Of a stretch of DNA of 64,000 bases, positions 17,547 to 26,318 are shown in pieces. Positions within the stretch are counted from its first letter, which is position 1. Each line of letters begins with the position of its first letter. Under the pieces are notes generated by a model. It worked only from the letters and a program-made list of their open reading frames with translations, was not told the origin of the DNA and searched no databases. Source of the DNA: Deltaproteobacteria bacterium (GTDB lineage: Bacteria > Myxococcota_A > Polyangia > JAAYKL01); the NCBI GenBank assembly GCA_016935665.1, contig JAFGQN010000174.1:1-64000 (forward strand), read 5' to 3'. The position numbers and the translations under genes were made by a program.

Positions 17547-18368
17547 ATGAAGAAACTGATTCCCCATAAAAAACATCTGCGTCAGTCCTGGGAAAAATAT
17601 GGCCTTATCGTGGTGGGCAATATTGTTTTTTTTGCACTGCTCTATTTCATTTCCTATCGCCCTCACAATGAGGAAAACCGCGCATCGGAATTTTTAAGCA
17701 TCGCGCAGCAGCAGGAAGCCGAGAATCATTACCATGCCGCCATGGTGCTGTATAATAAAGTGGTGACCGATTATAAGGAAACCCGTTCGGCCCAGACTGC
17801 CATGGCTCGAATCGACTACATGAAACGCCACCCCCCAAAAGAGCCTCCCAAAAAGGAGCCGGAAAAACTGACGCCGGTATTCGATATTGACAAGATGCTC
17901 GACCAGCAGCCGGCGGTGTACGTGGCCCGATTTCTGGCGGCCCATTACGACGATACCCCCACGCTGAAGCCCAAACTGCGTCAGGCCATTGCGGATTATT
18001 TGAAAATTGCAATTAATTACGAGGGAATTCTGCTCAAAACCCTTCGGGCGGAAAAAGAGTTTCAGCGCCCGGAATTTCAGGACGCGTTTTTTAAGGTGAA
18101 ACCCCGCTGTCAGATGAAGGCCGACTGGATATATGATGATTTTTTTATCAAGAATACGGGTATTTTCACCTGGCACAATGTGCGGGTGCAGGTGGCGGTC
18201 ACTCAGGGCGACAAGAAGGCCACCGCCGATGTACGCATTCCCAAACTGAGCGCCGGTCGAAGCTTCGAAGTGGTGAGTTTCAATGTGGATAAATCCGGTG
18301 GCGCCGCGATGTGCAGCGGGAAGGTGTACACCCGTGAAGGCACCGTAAAGTTTAAAAATCGCATTTAA
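17547..18368 (+). CDS. Inner-membrane-anchored TPR-like protein with C-terminal FxLYD-like domain
   Basis: The 273-residue protein has a basic N terminus followed by one membrane segment (YGLIVVGNIVFFALLYFI). A helical TPR-like unit (ASEFLSIAQQQEAENHYHAAMVLYNKVV) and a Pro/Lys-rich linker come next. The last 90 residues (WIYDDFFIKNTGIFTWHNVRVQV) resemble a beta-sandwich FxLYD-type domain. It is probably displayed in the periplasm. The arfB gene starts 25 bases downstream, so they may be cotranscribed. Function unknown. Confidence 0.7.
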   Translation: MKKLIPHKKHLRQSWEKYGLIVVGNIVFFALLYFISYRPHNEENRASEFLSIAQQQEAENHYHAAMVLYNKVVTDYKETRSAQTAMARIDYMKRHPPKEPPKKEPEKLTPVFDIDKMLDQQPAVYVARFLAAHYDDTPTLKPKLRQAIADYLKIAINYEGILLKTLRAEKEFQRPEFQDAFFKVKPRCQMKADWIYDDFFIKNTGIFTWHNVRVQVAVTQGDKKATADVRIPKLSAGRSFEVVSFNVDKSGGAAMCSGKVYTREGTVKFKNRI

Positions 18369-18393
18369 ATCGCAAGGAACGAAGAAGTATCAG

Positions 18394-18828
18394 GTGGAAA
18401 AAGATCTGTACATTCAGGACGACCTCATCATTCCCGGACGGGAACTGTGGGCCGTTGCCAGCTTGAGCGGCGGTCCGGGGGGACAACATGTGAACAAGGT
18501 CAGTTCGCGCATCACGCTGTACTGGCAGGTGGTTTCGTCGCAGGCGGTGAGCGATGTCCAACGCAGTCGCATTATGACCCGTCTGAAACATCGTATCTCG
18601 AGTGATGGCGTACTGCAAATATCGTCGGATACCCATCGCAGCCAGCATCGCAACCGGGAAGATGTCCGTGAAAAAATGGCGGAGATCGTTAAAAACGCCC
18701 TCAAAATCACCCCCCGGCGCATTGCCACAAAAACCACACTGGGCGCCAAACGCCGCCGTGTCGAAGCCAAGCGTCATCGCGCTCGAATTAAACAGATGCG
18801 TCAGGCGCCAGGCGGCGACAATGGGTGA
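18394..18828 (+). CDS. arfB: Peptidyl-tRNA hydrolase ArfB (RF-1 domain, ribosome rescue)
   Basis: The 144-residue protein is a class-I release-factor catalytic domain without codon-recognition domains. The GGQ motif is in SGGPGGQHVNK (residues 27-37), and the C-terminal tail is strongly basic (GAKRRRVEAKRHRARIK), as required for ArfB to enter the empty mRNA channel of stalled ribosomes. It hydrolyses peptidyl-tRNA when no stop codon is present. The start is a GTG at 18394 with AAGGAACGAAG upstream. It lies just before typA, another ribosome-associated GTPase gene. Confidence 0.9.
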   Translation: MEKDLYIQDDLIIPGRELWAVASLSGGPGGQHVNKVSSRITLYWQVVSSQAVSDVQRSRIMTRLKHRISSDGVLQISSDTHRSQHRNREDVREKMAEIVKNALKITPRRIATKTTLGAKRRRVEAKRHRARIKQMRQAPGGDNG

Positions 18829-18884
18829 TTTTTCGAAAGTCGAACCAGATTAACCACCGATTTCAATTGACGCGGGGCTTGTTT

Positions 18885-18931
18885 GGGCTAAAAGGGCAGT
18901 GCCTGATGGTGGGCTGGTTTTAGCCCCCAAT
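18885..18931 (+). promoter_or_regulatory. Long stem-loop between arfB and typA
   Basis: GGGCTAAAA (18885-18893) pairs perfectly with TTTTAGCCC (18918-18926) over nine bases around a 24-base loop. It is followed by CCAATTTTT and, 15-20 bases later, by the typA ribosome-binding site GGAG. It could terminate the arfB transcript or act as a leader structure for typA. Confidence 0.5.
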
Positions 18932-18959
18932 TTTTCGGTAGCTTTTGGAGAAATGAAAT

Positions 18960-20774
18960 TTGGAAAAGAAATATCGCGATAATGTACGTAATGTAGCTGT
19001 CATCGCTCATGTGGATCACGGAAAAACGACGCTGGTGGATTCCATGCTGCGTCAAAGCGGCCTTTTGGGGGACTCCACCGACAACGAACGCGTGCTGGAT
19101 AGCAACGATTTGGAGCGGGAGCGAGGCATCACCATTCTGGCGAAAAACACCTCTCTCGAATATAACGGAACAACCGTTAATATTCTGGATACCCCGGGCC
19201 ACCACGATTTTGGCGGCGAAGTGGAACGCACTCTGATTATGGCCGACGGCGTGATGCTGCTTGTGGATGCGGCAGAGGGGCCGCTGCCGCAGACGCGTTT
19301 TGTTTTGAAAAAAGCGATGCGACTGAATCTGCCGGTGATTGTGGCCATTAACAAAATCGATCGCAAGGACGCCCGCTGCGAAGAGGTGCTTGATGAGGTG
19401 TACGATCTCTTTATAGAGGTGGGGGAAGACGAAGCCAACATTGATTTCCCGGTGCTGTACACCGATGGCCGCGCCGGGGTGGCCCACAACGAACTGGACG
19501 ACGGGTCCACAGACCTGAGACCGCTGTTCGATGCCATTGTGGCCACGGTTCCGCCCCCGGAGGATACCCGCGATCAATCCATGATTCTCCAGGTGAACAA
19601 TCTGGACTGGGACAATTTTGTGGGGCGCATCGTGGTGGGGCGTGTCATCCAGGGCACCATCCGCGCCGGCCAGGAAGTGTTTGTTAAAGGCAAGGAAGGC
19701 AAGGTGGTATCCGGCAAAATAATGCGTTTGTATATGGCCAACGAGCTGGGCCGGGTTGAAATCAAACAGGCGGTGTCCGGCGACATCATTTCGATGGCGG
19801 GTGTGGAAGACGTCACTATCGGCGATACCATTGTGGCCGATCGCGAGACGCCGGCGATGGAGCGTATCGAAGTGGACGAGCCCACCATGGCCATGAACTT
19901 CTGCGTCAACACCGGACCGTTCGCGGGCAAGGACGGTCAGTACGTGACCAGTCGCAATCTGCGCGATCGACTGCTGCGCGAAGCCATGATGAATGTGGCC
20001 ATTCGCGTGGAGATGACCAACTCCACCGAAATTTTTCGCGTTATCGGTCGCGGGGAATTGCAAATGGGCATTCTGGTGGAAACCATGCGGCGGGAAGGCT
20101 ACGAACTGATGCTGTCCCGGCCGGAAGTGGTGACGCGGGAAATTGACGGCAAGGTTCATGAGCCCGAAGAGCGCCTGCGCATCGATTGCGACGAACAATA
20201 CATGGGCGCGGTCACCCAGATGCTGGGGGAGCGGCGGGCCAAAATGCTGGACATGAATATTGAATCGGGGCGCTGTACCCTGATTTATCTGATTCCCACG
20301 CGGGGACTCATCGGGTTGCATTCGCGTTTTCTCACTGAAACCCGCGGCGCGGGCGTCATGAATTCCACCTTTAACGACTGGATTCCCAAACAGGGCGAGA
20401 TGCCCGGGCGGGCCACCGGAGCGCTGGTGAGTGATCGACAGGGAACGGCCACCGGATATGCGCTCTTTGGACTGCAGCCCAGAGGTATTCTTTTCATCGA
20501 TCCGGGAACGTCGGTGTTCGAGGGTATGGTTATCGGCGAAACCCCCAACGGCCGGGAACTCAATGTGAACTGCACCAGAGAGAAAAAACTCACCAATATC
20601 CGCGCTTCCGGCAAGGATGATGCTATTTTACTCAGTCCCCCCAAAAAAATGAGTCTGGAGCAGGCCATCGAATTCATTGGCGACGATGAGCTGATTGAGG
20701 TGACCCCCAAAACCCTTCGATTACGCAAAAGAATTTTGTCCGCCTCCCAGCGTCAGCGCTTCAACGCCAAATAG
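18960..20774 (+). CDS. typA: Ribosome-associated GTPase TypA/BipA
   Basis: The 604-residue translational GTPase has all G motifs: [10 protein letters not shown] (G1), RGITI (G2 region), [10 protein letters not shown] (G3) and NKIDRKDA (G4). The EF-G-like domains II, III and V and the TypA-specific C-terminal domain complete the expected length. TypA binds the 70S ribosome and supports assembly and stress or low-temperature growth. The start is TTG 18960 with GGAG nine bases upstream; the ATG at 18953 is out of frame. It lies downstream of arfB. Confidence 0.95.
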   Translation: MEKKYRDNVRNVAVIAHVDHGKTTLVDSMLRQSGLLGDSTDNERVLDSNDLERERGITILAKNTSLEYNGTTVNILDTPGHHDFGGEVERTLIMADGVMLLVDAAEGPLPQTRFVLKKAMRLNLPVIVAINKIDRKDARCEEVLDEVYDLFIEVGEDEANIDFPVLYTDGRAGVAHNELDDGSTDLRPLFDAIVATVPPPEDTRDQSMILQVNNLDWDNFVGRIVVGRVIQGTIRAGQEVFVKGKEGKVVSGKIMRLYMANELGRVEIKQAVSGDIISMAGVEDVTIGDTIVADRETPAMERIEVDEPTMAMNFCVNTGPFAGKDGQYVTSRNLRDRLLREAMMNVAIRVEMTNSTEIFRVIGRGELQMGILVETMRREGYELMLSRPEVVTREIDGKVHEPEERLRIDCDEQYMGAVTQMLGERRAKMLDMNIESGRCTLIYLIPTRGLIGLHSRFLTETRGAGVMNSTFNDWIPKQGEMPGRATGALVSDRQGTATGYALFGLQPRGILFIDPGTSVFEGMVIGETPNGRELNVNCTREKKLTNIRASGKDDAILLSPPKKMSLEQAIEFIGDDELIEVTPKTLRLRKRILSASQRQRFNAK

Positions 20775-20995
20775 AGTCCGAGGCAAATCCCCGGCCGCTC
20801 AATCGACCCGTCGGCAGATAAACCACTTTTCTAGAATATTTTTACAGTTTTTGTGATTTTACGATCCTCCCGTGTTTCGGTTTTACCAATGGTGACATAC
20901 GGGGGAAAACCTTGTAGAATTTGCGGTAATAATGATTGAGCCAATGCGATGACCAAATGATCAGATAATGTGATGAACAAACGCGAATTATCCCA

Positions 20996-21766
20996 ATGAT
21001 TATTAAGAACGAGCAATCCGAACGATTTTTTGATCCCCGCTCCCTCATCCGGGTGGTGGAATTGCCCGAAGGGACGCGTTCTTTGAACGTGGTGACCCGT
21101 GTCCTTTTTTCGAGGGGAGAATGGGCATACGATCCTCTGTGGCGCTACGTCCGCGCTGTGGACAGCAGCGTTCACAAGGGACAGGGGGCAGCTGTGCGGA
21201 TTGGCGATTACTACATGGGGCTGCGCGGTCCCAATCGAATTCCGGCCTTTGCAGATTTTAAAAAGGAAACGCTGTTTATTGGCCGTAAACTGGTGATTCC
21301 CTTCAATTCCATACGCGGTATCATGGCGGGTCACGGCATGCTTCCCTGGCGCCGGATACCGGTTTTTGTGCTGATGGTGCGGGTGGATGGCTTTGACTCC
21401 TATCTTCCCATTCATCAATGCCTGGTGGATCCATCGGTGGTGGATTTGGCGGATTTTCTGTCGAGCCACATGCACGTTCCATTGGGGATCGCCTCCAATC
21501 CGCTGCAATTTCTGATACATCCGGGCAGTGCAGTAATGATGCACTCCCAGGGCGAAACGCCTCTGTACGAAATCCGCGGATTGCTGACCACTCGGGGGCC
21601 CAACGGTCGCACGCGCATCAAAATAATGTGTGGCAGCGGCGCCAAAACCATCATCGACAAGGAAGACCCCAATGGGTGGGTGGAAAACTGGGGCATCGTG
21701 GCCGACGATCTGGTGAGCATCGTGGCCAGGCGCACAAAATCCCGCTACGGTCAGTTAGACTATTGA
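20996..21766 (+). CDS. Protein of unknown function, 256 residues
   Basis: No family recognised. The protein has no signal peptide or clear membrane segment, is mixed alpha/beta, and has a hydrophobic middle (VFVLMVRVDGFDSYLPIHQ). A Gly-rich stretch near the C terminus (IKIMCGSGAKTIIDKEDPN) could be a binding loop. Codon use matches its neighbours and the frame is uninterrupted, so it is probably a real gene. The ATG at 20996 has no strong ribosome site, so the start is uncertain. The HAD phosphatase gene follows after 73 bases. Confidence 0.6.
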   Translation: MIIKNEQSERFFDPRSLIRVVELPEGTRSLNVVTRVLFSRGEWAYDPLWRYVRAVDSSVHKGQGAAVRIGDYYMGLRGPNRIPAFADFKKETLFIGRKLVIPFNSIRGIMAGHGMLPWRRIPVFVLMVRVDGFDSYLPIHQCLVDPSVVDLADFLSSHMHVPLGIASNPLQFLIHPGSAVMMHSQGETPLYEIRGLLTTRGPNGRTRIKIMCGSGAKTIIDKEDPNGWVENWGIVADDLVSIVARRTKSRYGQLDY

Positions 21767-21839
21767 TGAACGGACCTGTTGAGAGGGCAAATCGCCGCTG
21801 GCAGGTTTACACCGAACATTTCGATGTTACGTTGCATTA

Positions 21840-22325
21840 ATGACCGCTACCGAAAAATATATTCTGTTTCTGGATTTGGACGGGGTGCTGGTGGATTTCG
21901 AAAAAGGTATAATCGATCTCTTTGGAAAATCGCCCGAATTGCTTTCTCCCCGCTATATGTGGCCCAGACTGGCAAAAACACCGCATTTTTACGATACGCT
22001 GGGCTGGATGCCGGACGGCGAGATACTCTGGCGCTTTTGTCAGCCCCATCAGCCTGTCATCCTGACGGGAATGCCTGTTGGGAAATGGGCGGAACCGCAA
22101 AAACGCAGCTGGTGTGCCCGCGAGTTGGGAAAGCACATCGAGGTGATCACCTGTTTATCCAGTCAGAAGCCTGAAAGAGCCGCCGCGTACGATCCGGCGC
22201 GGACTCCGGTTCTGGTGGACGACAGAGAAAGACTGCGCGGGCCCCTTGAGGATCTGGGAGGGGTGTTTATCCACCATCGCGATGCGCAGCGTTCCATTGC
22301 GGCCCTGCAGGAACTGGGGTTCTAA
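21840..22325 (+). CDS. HAD-superfamily 5'-nucleotidase-like phosphatase
   Basis: The 161-residue protein begins with the HAD nucleophile motif DLDGVLVDFEKG, where the first Asp forms the phosphoenzyme and the second is the acid/base. Motif II is ILTGMP and the acidic motif IV is LVDD. Size and layout match the NT5C-like deoxyribonucleotidase group, which has no large cap domain. The substrate is likely a small phosphomonoester or nucleotide; which one is not shown. It converges with the Cys-repeat gene, whose stop lies 26 bases away. Confidence 0.75.
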   Translation: MTATEKYILFLDLDGVLVDFEKGIIDLFGKSPELLSPRYMWPRLAKTPHFYDTLGWMPDGEILWRFCQPHQPVILTGMPVGKWAEPQKRSWCARELGKHIEVITCLSSQKPERAAAYDPARTPVLVDDRERLRGPLEDLGGVFIHHRDAQRSIAALQELGF

Positions 22326-22351
22326 CGCATGGCGAATGTTGGCCAATTATT

Positions 22352-23407
22352 TCAGAAAAGAAGCTGAAGCAGAGATTGGCTTTGAGTTTTTGCACCCATG
22401 GTGCAGGCAAACAGATTCTCACTGCCGTTTGATTCCGCGTCGTTGCTGCTGGTGGCATTCTGGGCGGTTTGCTCCACGTTTCTGGGAACGATGATACTGT
22501 CGTTTACGGTGTTTGCAGTGTCGCCTGAGATATTGATGGTCGGGCCTGTGGCGACGGCAGTACCGGTATCTCCTGCGTCTATGGTGTCCCTCTGCGAATC
22601 CGTGTCCATATTGCTGGTGGCGGAATCCAGTGCTGAATCGGGTTCCGCCGTGTCCGTGTCAACGGGGGACTGCGAATCGGTTTCAGTTAAATCTGAACCC
22701 GTATCGACATTGCCTGAATCCGTGTCGGCAACAACAGTATCGCTGTCACCTATCCCTGGCAGGACGCAGATGGCATTGTTTTCCGGATCCACCACATGGC
22801 TGGCATCACAGTGTGCGTCGTAGCAGATATCTGACTGTTCACTGCCACAGTCGCTGTCGAAACTACCACAACCGCAGTCGCAATATCCGTCGCTCATCAG
22901 ACCCGGGGCACACACCCATCCCTCCAGCGCGGGGTCGGCTCCGGGCAGGTAGCAATTCCAATTGTCATTATAACCGGGATACGAGACAATCGCGTCGGGA
23001 TCCTCCTTATCGTAACACAGTTCATCCTGACAACTGTTTACGCTGGAATTGGTGCAATCCGCGTCCAATGCACCACAACCGCAGTCGCAATAATCCCCAT
23101 CGCCGTACCAGTAGGAACCACAAATCCAGCCGTCCGGCAGAGCGTCGTCCTGGCCAAATGGAATGCACTGGCTGTTATCGAGATATCCGGGAAATTCATC
23201 ATCCTCACACCAGTCATTCTCGCAAACAGTGGCGCTTAAACTGTAGCAGTCTTCGTCCAGTGCACCGCAGCCGCAATCACATTTGCTGTTGCCAAAGTCC
23301 TTATCCGGACACAACCAACCGAGCGGCGCGTTGGCCGACAGAGTCGCAGTACCGGTGCATATAAGCGTCACAAAAACGGTAACACTTCCAAAGTGGTGAA
23401 ATTTCAT
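22352..23407 (-). CDS. Secreted protein with three CDCGCG Cys-rich repeats and Ser/Thr/Asp-rich tail
   Basis: The 351-residue protein has an N-terminal signal (FGSVTVFVTLICTGTATLSA) and three repeats of 55-65 residues. Each repeat carries the core CDCGCG followed by xxDxDC (GALDEDC, GALDADC, GSFDSDC) and starts with GW-x-C. The second half is Asp/Ser/Thr rich (DTDTAEPDSALDSATSN). ATG 23407 is chosen because AAGGAAG precedes it and the signal starts there. The conserved Cys pattern suggests disulfide-stabilised modules at the cell surface. I have seen such modules mainly in deltaproteobacterial secreted proteins; their function is not known. Confidence 0.75.
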   Translation of the reverse strand: MKFHHFGSVTVFVTLICTGTATLSANAPLGWLCPDKDFGNSKCDCGCGALDEDCYSLSATVCENDWCEDDEFPGYLDNSQCIPFGQDDALPDGWICGSYWYGDGDYCDCGCGALDADCTNSSVNSCQDELCYDKEDPDAIVSYPGYNDNWNCYLPGADPALEGWVCAPGLMSDGYCDCGCGSFDSDCGSEQSDICYDAHCDASHVVDPENNAICVLPGIGDSDTVVADTDSGNVDTGSDLTETDSQSPVDTDTAEPDSALDSATSNMDTDSQRDTIDAGDTGTAVATGPTINISGDTANTVNDSIIVPRNVEQTAQNATSSNDAESNGSENLFACTMGAKTQSQSLLQLLF

Positions 23408-23686
23408 TAATGGCTTCCTTGCAATCCGTGTTTTGCCAGTCATCCGCTCCAAAACCGCGACGCAACATCGACGCAAAAATCAACTTGCGCCAACTATCGC
23501 ATTGAGAGCCAATCCCCGGTCAGACAATTATTGTTTATTGATAATTACCATAAAAATAAACCTGGAAAAGAAAAGACGATGCAAAAAGCGGTTGGTCACA
23601 GGCGTTGCGTCCCAGTAACGGCCGTGAAAGCTGGAGCTTCGGAAACCTGTGGAAAATACACGGGAGAATGAAGGAGGAGGTCCGGG

Positions 23687-24103
23687 TTATTTCAAACCTT
23701 CGAAAGCGAAGTCGTAGGCTTTGGCTTTGAGGACTTCACTTTCTTCAAATTTTCGTTTGAGTTCGCCGCTTTTCTTTTCGGTGGCCCGCAGCGTGGCGGC
23801 GTGGATGAATTTCAGGGGCAGTGGACTGGCAGCCAAAAGAATCCCTTCCCAGATGAACGTGCCGGCAGCACCCGCCATTTGTCCGGCAGTAATCCGACGA
23901 TTCAGGATGATGGATTTGACATCGTTTTTTTTAACATACGCGTTTAGGGTTTGCAGCAGCTGGGCCACATCTTTTTGAGTGGGGTTTTTGCCCAGTTCCA
24001 ATTTGCTGAATGATTCATCTACAAACGAATGGTCCTTTTTCGTGCCCGTCAGCGTTACGATGTTGGCAACGTTTCCTTTTAAAAATATCCCTGTCACTGC
24101 CAT
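23687..24103 (-). CDS. Conserved protein, DUF3010-like
   Basis: The 138-residue cytosolic protein resembles the DUF3010 group (VTGIFLKGNVANIVTLTG at the start; IILNRRITAGQMAGAAGTF in the middle), a small RNase-H-like fold family of unknown function. GGGAGA lies a few bases before ATG 24103. The next gene on this strand is the DUF2288-like gene, which ends 97 bases upstream. The family call is moderate and rests on motif layout only. Confidence 0.6.
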   Translation of the reverse strand: MAVTGIFLKGNVANIVTLTGTKKDHSFVDESFSKLELGKNPTQKDVAQLLQTLNAYVKKNDVKSIILNRRITAGQMAGAAGTFIWEGILLAASPLPLKFIHAATLRATEKKSGELKRKFEESEVLKAKAYDFAFEGLK

Positions 24104-24200
24104 TTTTATCTCCCGTATTTTTCCGGTTGTATGGTTTCGGATTCAAGGCGCCGTTCCATCGCCGCGGCACCATTTTTCCGTTGTTGGTATGGCGCCCCGT

Positions 24201-24524
24201 TCACGTGGGTTGGCTGCTCACCTTCTGCACCAGCACAAAGGGAGATACCACCGATGCCCGCACGATGGCGTTGCTGTCAAACCATTCCTGCGCGGTGTGG
24301 TCGGGCATCAGTTGCATCAGTCTGCGTTGCATCAGATCGTCCACCAGTTCTTTGTTGTCCTTTGAGATTTGAAACGCCACTTCCGCCAGGTTGAGCTGCG
24401 GATGCACGGCAATCACTTTGCCTTTGGCATAAAAAACGGCCAAATCTTTCCATGCAATTGTTTCGGTATCGAGACGTATGCGTTCGTGCAATTCCAAATC
24501 TGCCTGTGACGGTGTGTCAGTCAT
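24201..24524 (-). CDS. DUF2288-like protein
   Basis: The 107-residue protein has the layout of DUF2288: an ETIAWKDLAVFYAKGKVIAV beginning, then VAFQISKDNKELVDDLMQR, and a final VVSPFVLVQ motif that is near-diagnostic. It is a small soluble protein of unknown function. ATG 24524 is chosen because the family begins about there; the frame stays open far upstream across the divergent ADP-ribosylglycohydrolase gene, which is not coding on this strand. No strong ribosome site precedes the ATG. Confidence 0.7.
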   Translation of the reverse strand: MTDTPSQADLELHERIRLDTETIAWKDLAVFYAKGKVIAVHPQLNLAEVAFQISKDNKELVDDLMQRRLMQLMPDHTAQEWFDSNAIVRASVVSPFVLVQKVSSQPT

Positions 24525-24623
24525 GGCCGTTGCATAACCCAAAAAGCGATAGAACGCCAGTTTGACGTCTTTTTTTGATTTGCTGTCACCGCGTCCCTTG
24601 CGAAATTCGGGGGTGAACTTATC

Positions 24624-25496
24624 GTGTGCTTTATGGACCCGTTCATCAAAATAATTACAGAAGGGGCGCTGGTGGCGGATGCATACTGTCTGGGCGCCCA
24701 TTGGATATACGACGAAACAGCGCTTCGGAATCTGGATATGGACTGGCAAATACTGAACGACCCCAGAGGCCAATGGCATCCCAACCGAAAAGCGGGGCAA
24801 TTTACCCACTACGGCGATCAGTTGAAACTGCTGGTGGAATATGTATCGGAAAATGAACAGTTTCATCTGAGCAGCTACGCTAAAAAGTGGTTTTTTTACA
24901 TGCGCGAATACGACGGATACATCGACGGCGCCACTCGCAATACTCTGGAGAATATGCGCGCCAGGAGTCCCCTGCCCTGTGGCTTTGGGTCGGAGGATTT
25001 GTCTGTGGTCGGCCGCATTGGACCACTGCTTCAGTTTGGCGACACGGAGCCCCGATTCCTTGAAATTGTGGATTTGTTTACGCGGACCACCCACTTCACC
25101 GAAATCACCCGGGCCTGCGCCTGTTTTTGTGCCCAGCTGATTTGGCGCCTTCGGGAGGGAACGACGCTTGATGACGCTCTGGCAGATTCGGTTGCCCAGT
25201 CCCCGACATGGATTCAGGAGATGGTGCGCAACGTGCAAAGTGCTCTCAACGATGCACCGGTTGACGCCATTTTGCGCTTTGGACCCGATTGCAACGCCAG
25301 AAAGGCAATGCCGGGCGCACTGTATCTGCTGTTGCGATATCGGTCGGACTACAAAACCGCCATGATTGAAAATGCCAAAGCCGGCGGCGACTCCGCGGCC
25401 CGGGGCATGGTGTCGGGAATGCTCATGGCGGCCGCATTCGGACCGGAGATTATTCCCGATAATTGGCGACAGGGACTGCAATGGAATGTGAACTGA
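24624..25496 (+). CDS. ADP-ribosylglycohydrolase family protein
   Basis: The 290-residue protein fits the ADP-ribosyl-glycohydrolase (DraG/ARH) all-helical fold: GALVADAYCLGAHWIYDE at the N terminus, where the Gly/Asp positions are typical, and AGGDSAARGMVSGMLMAAAFG near the C terminus, matching the GGD(T/S)D-like metal loop. The second acidic residue of that loop is Ala rather than Asp, so metal binding and activity need checking. GTG 24624 has GGGGGTG eight bases upstream; ATG 24633 is the alternative. No ADP-ribosyltransferase gene is nearby. It is divergent from the DUF2288-like gene. Confidence 0.75.
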   Translation: MCFMDPFIKIITEGALVADAYCLGAHWIYDETALRNLDMDWQILNDPRGQWHPNRKAGQFTHYGDQLKLLVEYVSENEQFHLSSYAKKWFFYMREYDGYIDGATRNTLENMRARSPLPCGFGSEDLSVVGRIGPLLQFGDTEPRFLEIVDLFTRTTHFTEITRACACFCAQLIWRLREGTTLDDALADSVAQSPTWIQEMVRNVQSALNDAPVDAILRFGPDCNARKAMPGALYLLLRYRSDYKTAMIENAKAGGDSAARGMVSGMLMAAAFGPEIIPDNWRQGLQWNVN

Positions 25497-25548
25497 CAAC
25501 GAACAGAGGGATGGTACGATGGACGACACCAGCGGATAATTGTCTGAT

Positions 25549-26112
25549 TTATTTATCGAATGGTTTGTCGGATTTCAGTTGTTCGTAGAGGGGCACTTCC
25601 ACTTCACCAGGCGAGCGCAAAATGGGCTTCATGAAAAAAATATTGTTGGGAATCTGGGTCAGTAGATTCCCATCGCTTTTAAGGGTGGTGAACATGAAAT
25701 TGATGTCCACCACTTCGCCTTTGACGGCTTCTCCTGGGACATCCACCTGGTCGCCAATTCGAAACGGGCGATAAATCAGTATGAGCAATGTGCAAAACAC
25801 GTTGGACAATATGCTCCATCCCGCCACAAATCCAATGGCGATGGCCGCCACGATGGTCAATACTGCGGACCATACATTTTCGAGCACTCCTGCCTGCTGC
25901 AAAATCAGCAGGACCGCCACAATAATAAAGGTCCATCGAAGGAGCAACTGCAGTGTGGTGGCCAATGGGGCCGCCAGTTTGCCCTTTTTGAGCATCAGAT
26001 TCAGACCCCTTTTGGCAATGGCAAAAAGGAACAGCGAAACGGCGACCACCGCCAGAATCGACGCCACAGACGCCCAGCTGTTGGTGATGAATTCCACGAT
26101 AGTTTCGCGCAT
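25549..26112 (-). CDS. Short MscS-family mechanosensitive channel
   Basis: The 187-residue inner-membrane protein has three hydrophobic segments (ASILAVVAVSLFLFAIA; LLLRWTFIIVAVLLIL; VLTIVAAIAIGFVAG) followed by the MscS pore/beta domain (YRPFRIGDQVDVPGEAVKGE, then VDINFMFTTLKSDGNLLTQIPN). It stops soon after the beta domain and lacks the large C-terminal cage of E. coli MscS. Such short channels release solutes on hypo-osmotic shock. ATG 26112 is chosen for AAGGAG eight to nine bases upstream; the signal for membrane insertion begins soon after. Confidence 0.88.
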   Translation of the reverse strand: MRETIVEFITNSWASVASILAVVAVSLFLFAIAKRGLNLMLKKGKLAAPLATTLQLLLRWTFIIVAVLLILQQAGVLENVWSAVLTIVAAIAIGFVAGWSILSNVFCTLLILIYRPFRIGDQVDVPGEAVKGEVVDINFMFTTLKSDGNLLTQIPNNIFFMKPILRSPGEVEVPLYEQLKSDKPFDK

Positions 26113-26318
26113 TTTGCAATCTCCTTGCCCGGGCCAGGCGCCCAACGTTTTTCTAAAACCACCTCTTCGGTGCAATCAGGTTGATTGAGAGAACTGTTAA
26201 TGTTTACTCACTGAATGGTGTGTTGTCCCGTAACAATGGAAATTTTAATCCATGTCGGGCAGGGTTCAGCGAGTTTGGTCGATGACTGTTGAAAAGATTT
26301 GATGATGGGATGAAATTC

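Noticed and set aside
18888-20321. 477-codon minus-strand frame opposite typA
   Set aside because: A His/Gly-rich antisense frame with no family match inside a universally conserved gene; an artefact of codon bias.
24525-25529. Long minus-strand frame across the ADP-ribosylglycohydrolase gene
   Set aside because: It has no domain of its own and lies opposite a well-supported plus-strand gene; only its last 107 codons match a known family (DUF2288), so the start was set at 24524.
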